From an uncultured Rhodospirillaceae bacterium (GTDB lineage: Bacteria > Pseudomonadota > Alphaproteobacteria > Rhodospirillales > Magnetospirillaceae), in assembly GCA_903901915.1 (NCBI GenBank), contig CAIUSV010000048.1, positions 1-64,000 of the forward strand: 64,000 nt of DNA, written 5' to 3'. Shown one piece after another: positions 17,414 to 27,000 of the stretch (within the stretch, counting starts at the first letter, position 1; each line of letters begins with the position of its first letter). Under the pieces are notes generated by a model, which worked only from the letters and a program-made list of their open reading frames with translations, was not told the origin of the DNA and did no database searches. A program made the position numbers and the translations under genes.

Positions 17414-17429
17414 TGGCGCGGGGCTTGCA
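17414..17429 (+). promoter_or_regulatory. Sigma54 promoter of the nifENX operon
   Basis: TGGCGCGGGGCTTGCA fits the -24/-12 consensus with correct spacing. The start would be near 17441, about 20 bases before nifE. Confidence 0.85.
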
Positions 17430-17461
17430 AGGTAGGGGGCGAACCGCGATGGGAGGCCCCC

Positions 17462-18844
17462 ATGCTGAAACGCAAGATCCAGGAATTGATGACCGAGCCG
17501 GGATGCGCGGTCAATCAGTCCAAATCCGCCTCCGAGCGTAAAAAGGGCTGCGGCAAGTCGTTGGTGCCCGGCGCCGCCGCCGGCGGTTGCGCCTTCGACG
17601 GCGCCAAGATCGCGCTGCAACCCATCACCGACGTGGTGCATCTGGTTCACGGCCCCATCGCCTGCGAGGGCAACTCCTGGGACGGCCGCAATTCGTGGAG
17701 TTCGGGGTCGGATCTCTACCGCCGCGGCTTCACCACCGACATGACCAACCTGGACATCGTCGCCGGCGGCGAGAAGAAGCTGTACCGGGCGATCAGGCAG
17801 GCCATCGCCCGCCACGACCCGCCCGCCGTGTTCGTCTATCAGACCTGTGTCGGCGCGCTGATCGGCGACGACGTCGATGCCGTATGCAAGGCCGCCACCG
17901 AACGGCTGGGCGTGCCGGTGATCCCGGTCAACGCACCGGGCTTCGTCGGCTCGAAGAACCTGGGCAACCGGCTGGCCGGCGAGGCGCTGCTGGACCACGT
18001 CATCGGCACCGTCGAACCCGACGACGTCGGCCCCTGCGACATCAACATCCTGGGCGAATACAACGTCGCCGGCGAGTTGGACCAGTTCCGGCCGCTGCTG
18101 ACCCGGCTGGGCATCCGGCTGCGCACCTCGATCACCGGCGACGCCCGCTATGCCGAGGTCGCCGCCGCCCACACCGCGCGGGCCAACATGGTGCTGTGCA
18201 GTCAGGCCCTGGTGACGCTGGCGCGCAAGATGAAGCAGAAGTGGGGCATTCCCTATTTCGAGGGATCGTTCTACGGCATTTCCGACACCTCGGAAGCGCT
18301 GCGCAACATCGCCCGCATGCTGGTCGAACGCGGCGCCGACGCCGCCTTGACCGAGCGCACCGAAACGCTGATCGCCGAGGAGGAGGCTCGGGCGTGGGCG
18401 CGGCTAGCGCCGTTCAAGACCCGCCTCGCCGGTCGCAAGGTGCTGCTTTACACCGGCGGGGTCAAAAGCTGGTCGGTGATCCAGGCATTGCAGGAAGTCG
18501 GCATGGAGGTGGTCGGCAGTTCGGTGCGCAAGGCCACCGCCGCCGACCGGGAAAAGGCCCTCCATCGCCTGGGCGACGACGAGGACAAGCTGGCCGACGC
18601 CATCACGCCGCGGGACATGTACGCCATGTTCAAGGACGGCAAGGCCGACATGATGCTGTCGGGCGGGCGGTCGCAGTTCGTGGCGCTGAAGGCGCGCACC
18701 CCCTGGATCGACATCAACCAGGAACGCCACCACGGCTATGCCGCCTATGACGGCATGGTCGAACTGGTGCGCCAGATCGACCAGTCCATCAACAATCCGG
18801 TCTGGGCGCAGGTGCGCGCCCCCGCCCCGTGGGATCAGGAATAG
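17462..18844 (+). CDS. nifE: FeMo-cofactor scaffold protein NifE
   Basis: NifE pairs with NifN to form the scaffold on which NifB-co gains molybdenum and homocitrate. In 460 residues the NifD-like fold shows KKGCGKSLVPGAAAGGCAFDGAK, HGPIACEGNSWDGR and YQTCVGALIGDD, with conserved Cys but no FeMo-co His in NifD context. GGGAGG precedes the ATG. First gene of a six-gene operon; nifN follows after 11 bases. Confidence 0.97.
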   Translation: MLKRKIQELMTEPGCAVNQSKSASERKKGCGKSLVPGAAAGGCAFDGAKIALQPITDVVHLVHGPIACEGNSWDGRNSWSSGSDLYRRGFTTDMTNLDIVAGGEKKLYRAIRQAIARHDPPAVFVYQTCVGALIGDDVDAVCKAATERLGVPVIPVNAPGFVGSKNLGNRLAGEALLDHVIGTVEPDDVGPCDINILGEYNVAGELDQFRPLLTRLGIRLRTSITGDARYAEVAAAHTARANMVLCSQALVTLARKMKQKWGIPYFEGSFYGISDTSEALRNIARMLVERGADAALTERTETLIAEEEARAWARLAPFKTRLAGRKVLLYTGGVKSWSVIQALQEVGMEVVGSSVRKATAADREKALHRLGDDEDKLADAITPRDMYAMFKDGKADMMLSGGRSQFVALKARTPWIDINQERHHGYAAYDGMVELVRQIDQSINNPVWAQVRAPAPWDQE

Positions 18845-18855
18845 GAAACGGCGCC

Positions 18856-20208
18856 ATGGCCCTCGTCGTCGATCATAACAAGCCATTGTCTTCCAGCCCG
18901 CTCAAGGTCAGCGCGCCGCTGGGCGCGGCGCTGGCCTTCATGGGCATGAAGGGCTGCCTGCCCATGTTCCACGGCAGCCAGGGCTGCACCGCCTTCGCCC
19001 TGGTGATGATGGTGCGCCACTTCCGCGAGGCGATCCCGCTGCAGACCACCGCCATGAACGAAATCAGCACCATCCTGGGCGGCATGGATCAGGTCGAGCA
19101 GGGTCTGCTCAACATCGCCAAGCGGGCCAAGCCCGAAATCATCGGCCTGATCTCGACCGCCCTGACCGAAACCCGGGGCGAGGACATGAGCGGCGATGTG
19201 CGCGCCATCCGCGCCCGCAACAAGGAACTGGGCGATATCGCCGTGGTCGATGTCAGCGCCCCCGATTTCTCCGGCTCGCTGGAAACCGGCTGGGGCAAGG
19301 CGGTGACCGCCATCATCTCCGCCCTGGCGGCACCGGCGGCGGGCCAGGCTAAACTGCATCGGGTCAACCTGCTGCCCGGTTGCCACCTGACCCCCGGCGA
19401 CGTCGAGGCGCTGAAGGACATCGTCGCCGAATTCGGCATGGAGGCGGTGGCGCTGCCCGATCTGTCGGACTCGCTGGACGGCCATGTCCCCGACTCCTAC
19501 ACCCCCACCACCCTGGGGGGCGTCAGCGTCGCCCAGGTGCGCGAGATGGGGCGCTCGAAGCTGACCATCGCCATCGGCGAGCACATGCGCATCGCCGCCA
19601 GGACGCTGGAGGAAAAGACCGGCGTGCCCTTCGTGGTGCTCGACCGGGTCACCGGCCTGGAGGCGGTGGACCGCCTGATGGTGTGCCTGTCCACCGTCGC
19701 CGGAACCCCGGTGCCGGCACGGCAGCGGCGTGCGCGCTCGCAACTGGTCGACGCCATGCTGGACGGCCACTTCTATTTCGGCGGCCGCGCCGTCGCCGTC
19801 GCCGGCGAACCGGCCCTGGTGTGGACCTACGCCCGGCTGGTAGCCGATCTCGGCGCCACCGTCGCCGCCGCCGTCACCACCCAGACGCGGGCCAGTCTGG
19901 CCGAGATGCCGACCGAGCGGGTCATCATCGGCGATTTCGAGGACCTGGAAGACCAGATCCTGGAGGCCGGCGGCTGCGACCTGATCATCGCCAATTCCAA
20001 CGCCCGCCAGATTGCGGCGCGCCACGGCATTGCGCTGTTCCGCACCGGCTTTCCGGTATTCGACCGCCTGGGCGCCGCCCATCTGGTCAGCGCCGGCTAT
20101 GGCGGCACCAGAAACCTGATCAACCAATTGGGCAACATCTTGATGGAACGCCCGACCCACACCCACACGGAGCACAGCCATGGCCACGCGACGGCTGCGG
20201 CTGGTTGA
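18856..20208 (+). CDS. nifN: FeMo-cofactor scaffold protein NifN
   Basis: 450 residues related to NifK, partner of NifE. Features include KVSAPLGAALAFMGMKGCLPMFHGSQGC and EISTILGGMDQVEQGL. ATG 18856 has AGGAAA upstream; the GTG at 18829 in the track overlaps nifE and is less likely. The C-terminus is a His/Thr-rich tail (HTHTEHSHGH) that could bind metal. Confidence 0.96.
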   Translation: MALVVDHNKPLSSSPLKVSAPLGAALAFMGMKGCLPMFHGSQGCTAFALVMMVRHFREAIPLQTTAMNEISTILGGMDQVEQGLLNIAKRAKPEIIGLISTALTETRGEDMSGDVRAIRARNKELGDIAVVDVSAPDFSGSLETGWGKAVTAIISALAAPAAGQAKLHRVNLLPGCHLTPGDVEALKDIVAEFGMEAVALPDLSDSLDGHVPDSYTPTTLGGVSVAQVREMGRSKLTIAIGEHMRIAARTLEEKTGVPFVVLDRVTGLEAVDRLMVCLSTVAGTPVPARQRRARSQLVDAMLDGHFYFGGRAVAVAGEPALVWTYARLVADLGATVAAAVTTQTRASLAEMPTERVIIGDFEDLEDQILEAGGCDLIIANSNARQIAARHGIALFRTGFPVFDRLGAAHLVSAGYGGTRNLINQLGNILMERPTHTHTEHSHGHATAAAG

Positions 20209-20260
20209 TCCGGCCGAACCCGACAGCGGCGGCCAGCGGCCGCGAGTCAAAGGAGGTCAC

Positions 20261-20677
20261 ATGAGAATCGCCCTCGCCACCCAGGACCGCCAGCGCGTCG
20301 ATGCCCATTTCGCCAGCGCCAAGACCTTCATGTTCTACGACGTCGGCCCCGAGGGCCACGCCTTCCTCGAAGCGGTGCAGTTCGACAACACCAGCGACCA
20401 GTCGGGTCAGCACCAGGAGGATGGCGACGACCGTCTGGCCGCCAAGATCAGCGCCCTGCAAGGCTCGGCCCTGCTGTTCTGCCGCGCCATCGGCGGACCG
20501 GCCGCCGCCCGCGTGGTCCGTGCCAACGTCCACCCCATCAAGCTGCCGGTGGATGAACCCATCGCCCAGGTGATCGAGCGCGTCCGCATCATGCTGAAGG
20601 GCAATCCGCCGCCATGGCTGCGCAAGGCGCTGCGCGACGGCGATGCCGGCGAGGAACGTTTCGTCGATGACAACTGA
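20261..20677 (+). CDS. nifX: Nitrogenase cofactor carrier NifX
   Basis: 138 residues of the NifX/NafY/VnfX family (MRIALATQDRQRVDAHFASAKTFMFYDV). NifX binds NifB-co or the VK-cluster and passes it between assembly proteins. An AAAGGAGGTCAC site precedes ATG 20261. The track ORF starts earlier only because the frame is open. It lies between nifN and the DUF269 gene. Confidence 0.93.
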   Translation: MRIALATQDRQRVDAHFASAKTFMFYDVGPEGHAFLEAVQFDNTSDQSGQHQEDGDDRLAAKISALQGSALLFCRAIGGPAAARVVRANVHPIKLPVDEPIAQVIERVRIMLKGNPPPWLRKALRDGDAGEERFVDDN

Positions 20678-20689
20678 AGGACACCGGCC

Positions 20690-21139
20690 ATGACCGTCAC
20701 CCCCACCATCGACGATCCGTTCGTCAAGTCGCTGCTGATGCTGATCCGCGCCCAGGGCGCCAACGGCCTGTGGGATCAGGAACCGGACGATCTGCTGCTG
20801 GCGCCGTTCATCGTCACCAAGGAGCAGCGCCGCGAGATTCCGCTGATCGGCGATCCCGATCCCGACATTCTATGGCGGGTCGAGCTGTTCTACGGCGCCA
20901 TCGGCCTCGCCGTCGAAAAGCGCACCGGCCACAACGCCGCGCCGATCATGAAGATTCACCACGAGGGCTGGGGCCGCATGCTGCTGACCGCCGGCAAGCT
21001 GGTGGTGGTCAACAGCTATCTGCGCGACCTCCACCGCTTCGGTTTCGACTCGGTCGAGGTCATGTCGGCCAAGGCGGCCCGCATCATCGAGGACGCCGTA
21101 GCCACCATCGAGAAGTTCCCCGACGTCGCCGCCGCGTGA
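20690..21139 (+). CDS. NifX-associated DUF269 protein
   Basis: 149 residues with the DUF269 pattern DPFVKSLLMLIRAQGANG...WRVELFYGAIGLAVEKRTG. Proteins of this family are consistently encoded after nifX in proteobacterial diazotrophs; no activity is established. It begins 12 bases after nifX. Confidence 0.88.
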   Translation: MTVTPTIDDPFVKSLLMLIRAQGANGLWDQEPDDLLLAPFIVTKEQRREIPLIGDPDPDILWRVELFYGAIGLAVEKRTGHNAAPIMKIHHEGWGRMLLTAGKLVVVNSYLRDLHRFGFDSVEVMSAKAARIIEDAVATIEKFPDVAAA

Positions 21140-21169
21140 CGCCAACCCGTTTCAACAAGGAGAAAACCC

Positions 21170-21466
21170 ATGGCTTTCCTGACTTTCACCACTCGCGGCG
21201 GCGCGCCGTGGACACCAAAATACCTCTCCACCATCAGCCAGGAGCTGTGCATCGGCTGCGGCCGTTGCTTCAAGGTCTGTACTCAGGCGGTGCTCAAGAT
21301 GATGGGCATCAACGAGGACGGCGTGCTGTGCGACCCGCTGGACGACGACGACGATTCCAACCGCAAGATCATGGTCATCGACAACGCCGACAACTGCATC
21401 GGCTGCGAGGCCTGCGCCACGGTGTGCGGCAAGAACGCCCAGGTCCACGAGCCGGTGCCGGCCTAA
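21170..21466 (+). CDS. fdxB: Ferredoxin III FdxB, nif-specific
   Basis: 98 residues with two 4Fe-4S motifs, CIGCGRCFKVC and CIGCEACATVC, separated by an acidic insert (DPLDDDDDSN) typical of FdxB. The likely role is electron supply to NifEN-based cofactor assembly or nitrogenase. AAGGAG precedes the ATG. The gene lies between DUF269 and nifQ. Confidence 0.9.
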   Translation: MAFLTFTTRGGAPWTPKYLSTISQELCIGCGRCFKVCTQAVLKMMGINEDGVLCDPLDDDDDSNRKIMVIDNADNCIGCEACATVCGKNAQVHEPVPA

Positions 21467-21484
21467 CCGGGAAAGGAGCGCACG

Positions 21485-22111
21485 ATGGCTGGAGACCTTT
21501 ATATCGGGCTGATGGCCGGACGGGCGGGCGGCGATCCCTTCGACCGCCACCTGTTCGCCTGCGCCGTCGCCATCGTGCGCGCCACCTCGCGCCAGCCCTT
21601 GAGCGTCGGCCTCGGCCTGTCGCCCGAGGCGCTGGCCGCCCTGGTCGGCCGCTTCTTCCCCCATGCCCCCGTCCTGCTGGCGGGGCTGTCGGCCACCGGC
21701 CACGACGACGCCCCCGTCGCCCCCGAGGAACCCGACCTACGCGCCCTGCTGCTGGAGCATCGCACCAGCGGATTGGTCGAAGAGGAATGGCTGGCCCATA
21801 TCATCGCCCGGCGATCGCTGGAAACCAACCACCTGTGGCAGGATCTGGGACTGACCGGACGCCCCGACCTGTCCGGCCTGATGCGGCGCCACTTCGCCGG
21901 GCTGGCGGTACTGAACCACCGCGACATGAAGTGGAAGAAGTTCTTCTACCGCGAACTCTGCCAGCGCGAGGGCATCCCCATCTGCCGCTCGCCCAATTGC
22001 GAGGTCTGCGCCGATTTCACCCTCTGCTTCGGTGCCGAGGACGGTGCTTCGCTGCTGTCGCCCCTCGCCCTGTCGCAAACCCGACATTGTTCACTACCGG
22101 CGCAAGCATAG
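21485..22111 (+). CDS. nifQ: Molybdenum donor protein NifQ
   Basis: 208 residues ending in the NifQ cysteine pattern C-x4-C-x2-C-x5-C (ICRSPNCEVCADFTLC) after RDMKWKKFFYRELCQREG. NifQ carries a Mo-Fe-S cluster and supplies molybdenum to NifEN. The final 40 bases of the gene contain a NifA site for the next operon. Last gene of the nifE operon. Confidence 0.92.
   Translation: MAGDLYIGLMAGRAGGDPFDRHLFACAVAIVRATSRQPLSVGLGLSPEALAALVGRFFPHAPVLLAGLSATGHDDAPVAPEEPDLRALLLEHRTSGLVEEEWLAHIIARRSLETNHLWQDLGLTGRPDLSGLMRRHFAGLAVLNHRDMKWKKFFYRELCQREGIPICRSPNCEVCADFTLCFGAEDGASLLSPLALSQTRHCSLPAQA
22071..22086 (+). promoter_or_regulatory. NifA upstream activating site for iscA-nifV-nifW, inside nifQ
   Basis: TGTCGCAAACCCGACA is an exact TGT-N10-ACA. 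It is located in the last codons of nifQ and 52 bp before the -24 element, the same distance as in the nifE promoter. Confidence 0.8.
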
Positions 22112-22137
22112 TCCTTATATTTCCGTATGTTAGCATC

Positions 22138-22153
22138 TGGCACCATCCTTGCT
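22138..22153 (+). promoter_or_regulatory. Sigma54 promoter of iscA-nifV-nifW
   Basis: TGGCACCATCCTTGCT is a full -24/-12 match with an A+T-rich stretch upstream. The start would be near 22165, about 30 bases before the first gene. Confidence 0.87.
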
Positions 22154-22196
22154 TCGAGTCTTACCGGAACCGTCTCGAGGCAAGGAGGACGCCACC

Positions 22197-22532
22197 ATGT
22201 TGAACCTGACACCCAAGGCCGTCGAAATCATCCGCGAGGTCTGCAACGGCGAATACAAGGGCCTGCGCATCATGGTGAGCAAGGGCTGTTCCGGCTTTTC
22301 CTACAATATGGGGCTGGAGGAGGACGCCGCCGATGACGACCAAGTCCTCGACTTCGCCGACGTCAAGGTGTTCGTCGATCCGGCCTCGGCGCTGTGGCTG
22401 ACCGGGGCGACCATGGACTACATCGACAATTCCTCCATGGGCACCGGCTTCGTCTTCGACAACCCCAATGCCCCGCCGCCGCCTTCGGCCGGCGGTGGCG
22501 GCTGCTCCTGCGCCTCCAAGACCTGCGGCTAA
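22197..22532 (+). CDS. IscA/HesB-type Fe-S carrier, nif-linked
   Basis: 111 residues of the A-type carrier family ([35 protein letters not shown]). The key Cys are C-SG in the middle and the C-terminal [10 protein letters not shown], which departs from the usual CGCG. A Pro/Gly linker precedes this tail. It probably delivers Fe-S clusters to nitrogenase or NifB; nifU and nifS are not nearby. AAGGAGGA precedes ATG 22197. Confidence 0.88.
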   Translation: MLNLTPKAVEIIREVCNGEYKGLRIMVSKGCSGFSYNMGLEEDAADDDQVLDFADVKVFVDPASALWLTGATMDYIDNSSMGTGFVFDNPNAPPPPSAGGGGCSCASKTCG

Positions 22533-22545
22533 GGAGACCTCCGCC

Positions 22546-23676
22546 ATGGTGGTGATGAACGACACCACGTTGCGCGACGGCGAGCAGACCGCCGGGGTGG
22601 CCTTCCGCCTCGACGAGAAGCTGGCCATCGCCCGGGCACTGGCCGCCGCCGGGGTGGCGGAAATCGAGGCCGGCATCCCCGCCATGGGGCCGGAGGAGCA
22701 GGCCGGCATCCGCGCGGTGGCGGGGCTGGGCCTGCCCGCGCGCCTGATCGCCTGGTGCCGCATGACCGACGGCGATCTGGACGCCGCCGCCGCCTGCGGC
22801 CTCGGCACCGTCAACCTGTCGATCCCGGTATCCGATCTGCAACTGGCGGCCAAGCTGGGGCGAGACCGCGCCTGGGCGCTGGGGCACATCGATGCCATGG
22901 TAAGAAAGGCGCGCGAGCGCGGCTTCGAGGTCCTGGTCGGCGGCGAGGACAGCTCGCGCGCCGACCCCGATTTCCTGCTGCGGGTGGTGGAAGCTTGCGA
23001 ACGGGCGGGGGCACGGCGGTTCCGCTTCGCCGACACCATGGGCATCATGGACCCGTTCGCCGTCCACGCCCGCTTCATCGCCCTGCGCGCCGCCACCGCC
23101 ATGGAACTGGAAATCCACGCCCACGACGATCTCGGCCTCGCCACCGCCAATTCGCTGGCCGCCGTCAAGGGTGGCGCCACCCATGTCAGCACCACCGTCA
23201 ACGGCCTGGGCGAGCGCGCCGGCAATGCGCCGCTGGAAGAGGTGGTGGTGGCGCTGGACCATCTTTACGGCATCGACACCGGCGTCGACAAACGCGCCCT
23301 GGGAACGGTGTCGCGATTGGTGGCCGATGCCTCGGGCCGCCCGGTGCCGGTGGACAAGAGCATCGTCGGCGAGAACATCTTCACCCACGAATCCGGCATC
23401 CACGTCAGCGGCCTGCTGCGTGACCGCCGCACCTATCAGGCGCTGGACCCGGCCGAACTGGGTCGCCACCATCGGGTCGTGCTGGGCAAGCATTCCGGCC
23501 TGACCTCGGTGCTGCACGCCTGCCGCGAAATCGGCCTGGACATCGATCCGGACGCCGGCCGCGCTCTGCTGGTCCGGGTCCGCCGCCACGCCGCCTCGAC
23601 CAAGACCATCCCCACCGCCGACGACCTCCGCCGCTTCCACCGGGAAGCGGCCGCCGTCCCGGCCGGATTGATCTGA
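22546..23676 (+). CDS. nifV: Homocitrate synthase NifV
   Basis: NifV condenses acetyl-CoA and 2-oxoglutarate to homocitrate, the organic part of FeMo-co. The 376 residues show the DRE-TIM metallolyase motifs [16 protein letters not shown] near the N-terminus, [13 protein letters not shown] (metal His), [15 protein letters not shown] and HESGIHV. AAGGAG precedes ATG 22546. nifW follows 11 bases later. Confidence 0.95.
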   Translation: MVVMNDTTLRDGEQTAGVAFRLDEKLAIARALAAAGVAEIEAGIPAMGPEEQAGIRAVAGLGLPARLIAWCRMTDGDLDAAAACGLGTVNLSIPVSDLQLAAKLGRDRAWALGHIDAMVRKARERGFEVLVGGEDSSRADPDFLLRVVEACERAGARRFRFADTMGIMDPFAVHARFIALRAATAMELEIHAHDDLGLATANSLAAVKGGATHVSTTVNGLGERAGNAPLEEVVVALDHLYGIDTGVDKRALGTVSRLVADASGRPVPVDKSIVGENIFTHESGIHVSGLLRDRRTYQALDPAELGRHHRVVLGKHSGLTSVLHACREIGLDIDPDAGRALLVRVRRHAASTKTIPTADDLRRFHREAAAVPAGLI

Positions 23677-23687
23677 AGGAGACCGCC

Positions 23688-23984
23688 ATGGTTCTCGAAA
23701 CCCTCGCCAAGCTATCCGCCGCCGAGCAGTTCTTCGAGGCGCTGGCGGTGCCGTTCGACCCACAGGTGCTCGACGTCAACCGCCTGCACATCCTCAAGCG
23801 CTTCAAGGACCTGATGCGCGCCGCCGCCATGGACGGTCTCGACGAGGCCGCCACCGAGGTGGCCTGCCGCGTCGCGCTGGCCCGCGCCTACCGGGATTTC
23901 GCCGAGGGCCGGGGCGCCAAGACCTTCAAGGTGTTCCAGGACGCCCGCCCCGGCTTCGTACCGCTGGAGGCCATTCGTCGCTGA
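23688..23984 (+). CDS. nifW: Nitrogenase-stabilising/protective protein NifW
   Basis: 98 residues with the NifW start (LSAAEQFFEALAVPFDPQVLDVNRLHILKRF) and the ARAYRDFAEG segment. NifW binds immature MoFe protein and helps protect it from oxygen. Third gene after nifV. No terminator is obvious in the 97 bp before the transglutaminase gene. Confidence 0.93.
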   Translation: MVLETLAKLSAAEQFFEALAVPFDPQVLDVNRLHILKRFKDLMRAAAMDGLDEAATEVACRVALARAYRDFAEGRGAKTFKVFQDARPGFVPLEAIRR

Positions 23985-24081
23985 TTATTGATGCACATGG
24001 CGGCCATGCCCAAATCCTGAGCGCATGGCGCCACCGGTGTGCTAGCCTGAGGTTTCGTCGCCACGTTGCGCCACGGGGGCC

Positions 24082-27000
24082 ATGAGTATCCACGTCAAGC
24101 TTCGCCACACCACCAGCTATTCCTATGACAGACCGGTCGGTCTATCGCCACAGGTGGTCCGCCTGCGGCCAGCGCCGCACTCGCGCACGCCGGTGCTGTC
24201 CTATTCGCTGGACATCCGGCCCAAGGGGCACTTCATCAACTGGCAGCAGGACCCCCAGGGCAACTGGCTGGCCCGGCTGGTCTTCCCCGATCCGGTCACC
24301 GAGTTCGTGGTCGATGTCGAGCTGGTGGCCGACATGTCCATCGTCAACCCGTTCGACTTCTTCCTCGAACCGGACGCCGAGACCTTTCCCTTCCGCTACG
24401 CCCCCGAACTGGACCACGAGCTGAAGCCGTTCCTGCCGTGCGAAACGACCGGGCCGCGGCTGACCGAGTATGTGAAGGGCATCGACATCGGTCAGCCGAT
24501 GCGGACCATCGATTTCCTGGTGGCGCTGAACCAACGGGTACAAGGCGACATCAGCTACACCATCCGCATGGAACCGGGGGTGCAGACCCCGGAGCAGACC
24601 CTGGGATTGAAAAGCGGCTCGTGCCGCGATTCCGCCTGGCTGCTGGTGCAGGTGCTGCGCCGGCTGGGACTGGCGGCCCGCTTCGTCTCCGGCTACCTGA
24701 TCCAGCTGGTGCCCGACGTCAAGCCGCTAGAGGGACCCGCCGGCCCCGAGGCCGACTTCACCGACCTGCACGCCTGGACCGAAGTCTATCTGCCCGGCGC
24801 CGGCTGGATCGGCCTTGATCCCACCTCGGGACTATTGACCGGCGAGGGGCACATTCCGCTGGCGGCCTCGCCCGACCCGTCCTCCGCCGCCCCCATCACC
24901 GGCGCCGTCGAGGACTGCCAGGTCTCCTTCGGCCACGAAATGCGGGTGATCCGGGTGGCCGAGACCCCCCGCGTCACCAAACCCTACAGCGACGAGCAAT
25001 GGCAGGCGGTGCTGGCGCTGGGCGACGTGGTCGACGAGCATCTGGCGAAAAGCGATGTCCGCCTGACCCAGGGCGGCGAGCCGACCTTCGTTTCCGCCTT
25101 CGACATGGACGGCGAGGAGTGGAACGTCTCGGCCGTCGGCCCGACCAAGCGCGCCCATGCCGACGATTTAATCCGCCGGCTACGCGACCGCTTCGCCCCC
25201 GGCGCGCTGATCGCCTATGGCCAGGGCAAGTGGTATCCGGGCGAAAGCCTGCCGCGCTGGGCGTTCTCGCTGGTGTGGCGCGACGACGGCGAACCGGTAT
25301 GGCGCGACCCCAAGCTGATCGCCCGCGAGACCGACGACCACGCCCCCAGCCATGTGCTGGCACGACGCTATTCGGTGGCGCTGGCCGAGCGGCTGGGAGT
25401 CGATGCCGCCTTCGCCCTGCCGGCATGGGAGGACCCCGCCTATTACCTGCTGCGCGAACAGGCGCTGCCCATCAACGTCGATCCCATCGACAGCAAGCTG
25501 GAGGATCCCGAGGAGCGGGCACGGCTGGCCGCCGTGTTCCGCCGAGGTCTCGGCACCCCCACCGGCTACGTCCTGCCGTTGCAACCCTGGCAGGCCAAGG
25601 ACACCTTCCGCTGGATCACCGGGCCGTGGCCGACCCGCGACGGCAAGCTGGTGATCATTCCCGGCGATTCACCGCTGGGGTTCCGCCTGCCGCTGGAATC
25701 GCTGCCATGGATTGCGGCCGCCGACTACCCCTACCACTCCGAGCGCGACCCGTTCGAGCCGCGCCCACCGCTGCCGCCGCGCCAGCGGTCGCTGACCAGC
25801 CGCGTCGCCGCCTCGGGCGAGCCCGCCGCCGACGTGCGCCAGCAGGTGCCGGTCGATCTGCGCCCCAAGGAGACCGCCAACGGCCTGGTCTCCGAGAATG
25901 TGCGTACCGCGCTGTGCGTCCAGCCCAGGGACGGCCGCCTCAACGTCTTCCTGCCTCCGGTGGAAACCGCCGAACAGTATCTCGACCTGATCGAGGCGGT
26001 GGAAGGTGCCGCCGCCGAGGTGGGGGCGCCGATCCACGTCGAGGGCTATCCGCCACCCAACGACCACCGCCTGAAGGTCGTCAAGGTCACCCCCGACCCC
26101 GGCGTCATCGAGGTCAACGTCCATCCGGTGGAACATTGGCGCGAGTTGGTCCACAGCACCGAAATCCTGTACGCCGAGGCGCACCAGGCCCGGCTGGGAA
26201 GCGAGAAGTTCATGATCGACGGCCGCCATGTCGGCACCGGCGGCGGCAATCATATGGTGCTGGGTGGCCGCACGCCGGCCGACAGTCCGTTCCTGCGCCG
26301 CCCCGACCTACTGGGCAGCCTGATCCGCTTCTGGCAGAACCATCCCAGCCTCAGTTACCTGTTCTCAGGCCTATTCATCGGCCCCACCAGCCAGCACCCC
26401 CGCGTTGACGAAGCCCGTGACGATACCCTCTACGAACTGGAGATCGCCCTGGCCCAGCTGCCGCCGCCCGGCACCTCGGTGGCGCCCTGGGTGGTGGACA
26501 GGGTGCTGCGCAACGTGCTGATCGATTCGGCCGGCAACACCCATCGCACTGAAATCTGCATCGACAAGCTCTATTCCCCCGATGGCCCCACCGGACGGCT
26601 GGGACTGGTGGAATTCCGCGCCTTCGAGATGCCCCCCCATCCGCGCATGAGCCTGGTGCAGCAATTGCTGCTGCGCGCCCTGATCGCCCGCTTCTGGGAG
26701 CATCCCTACACCTTGCCGCTGGTGCGGTTCGGTTCGGCGTTGCGCGACCGCTTCATGCTGCCGCACTGGCTGGAGCGCGACTTTGGCGAGGTGCTGGAAT
26801 GGCTGCGGGCCGGCGGCTTCGACTTCGACGCCTCGTGGTTCGCGCCGCACCTGGAATTCCGCTTTCCGGTGGTGGGCGAGATCAATCATCGGGGAATCGG
26901 CCTGGACCTGCGCACCGCCCTGGAGCCCTGGCACGTCATGGGCGAGGAACCCGGCGCCGGGGGCACCGTGCGCTACGTCGATTCCTCGGTCGAGCGTCTT

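Noticed and set aside
18835-20250. 471-aa ORF antisense to nifN
   Set aside because: Shadow frame; NifN itself is unambiguous.
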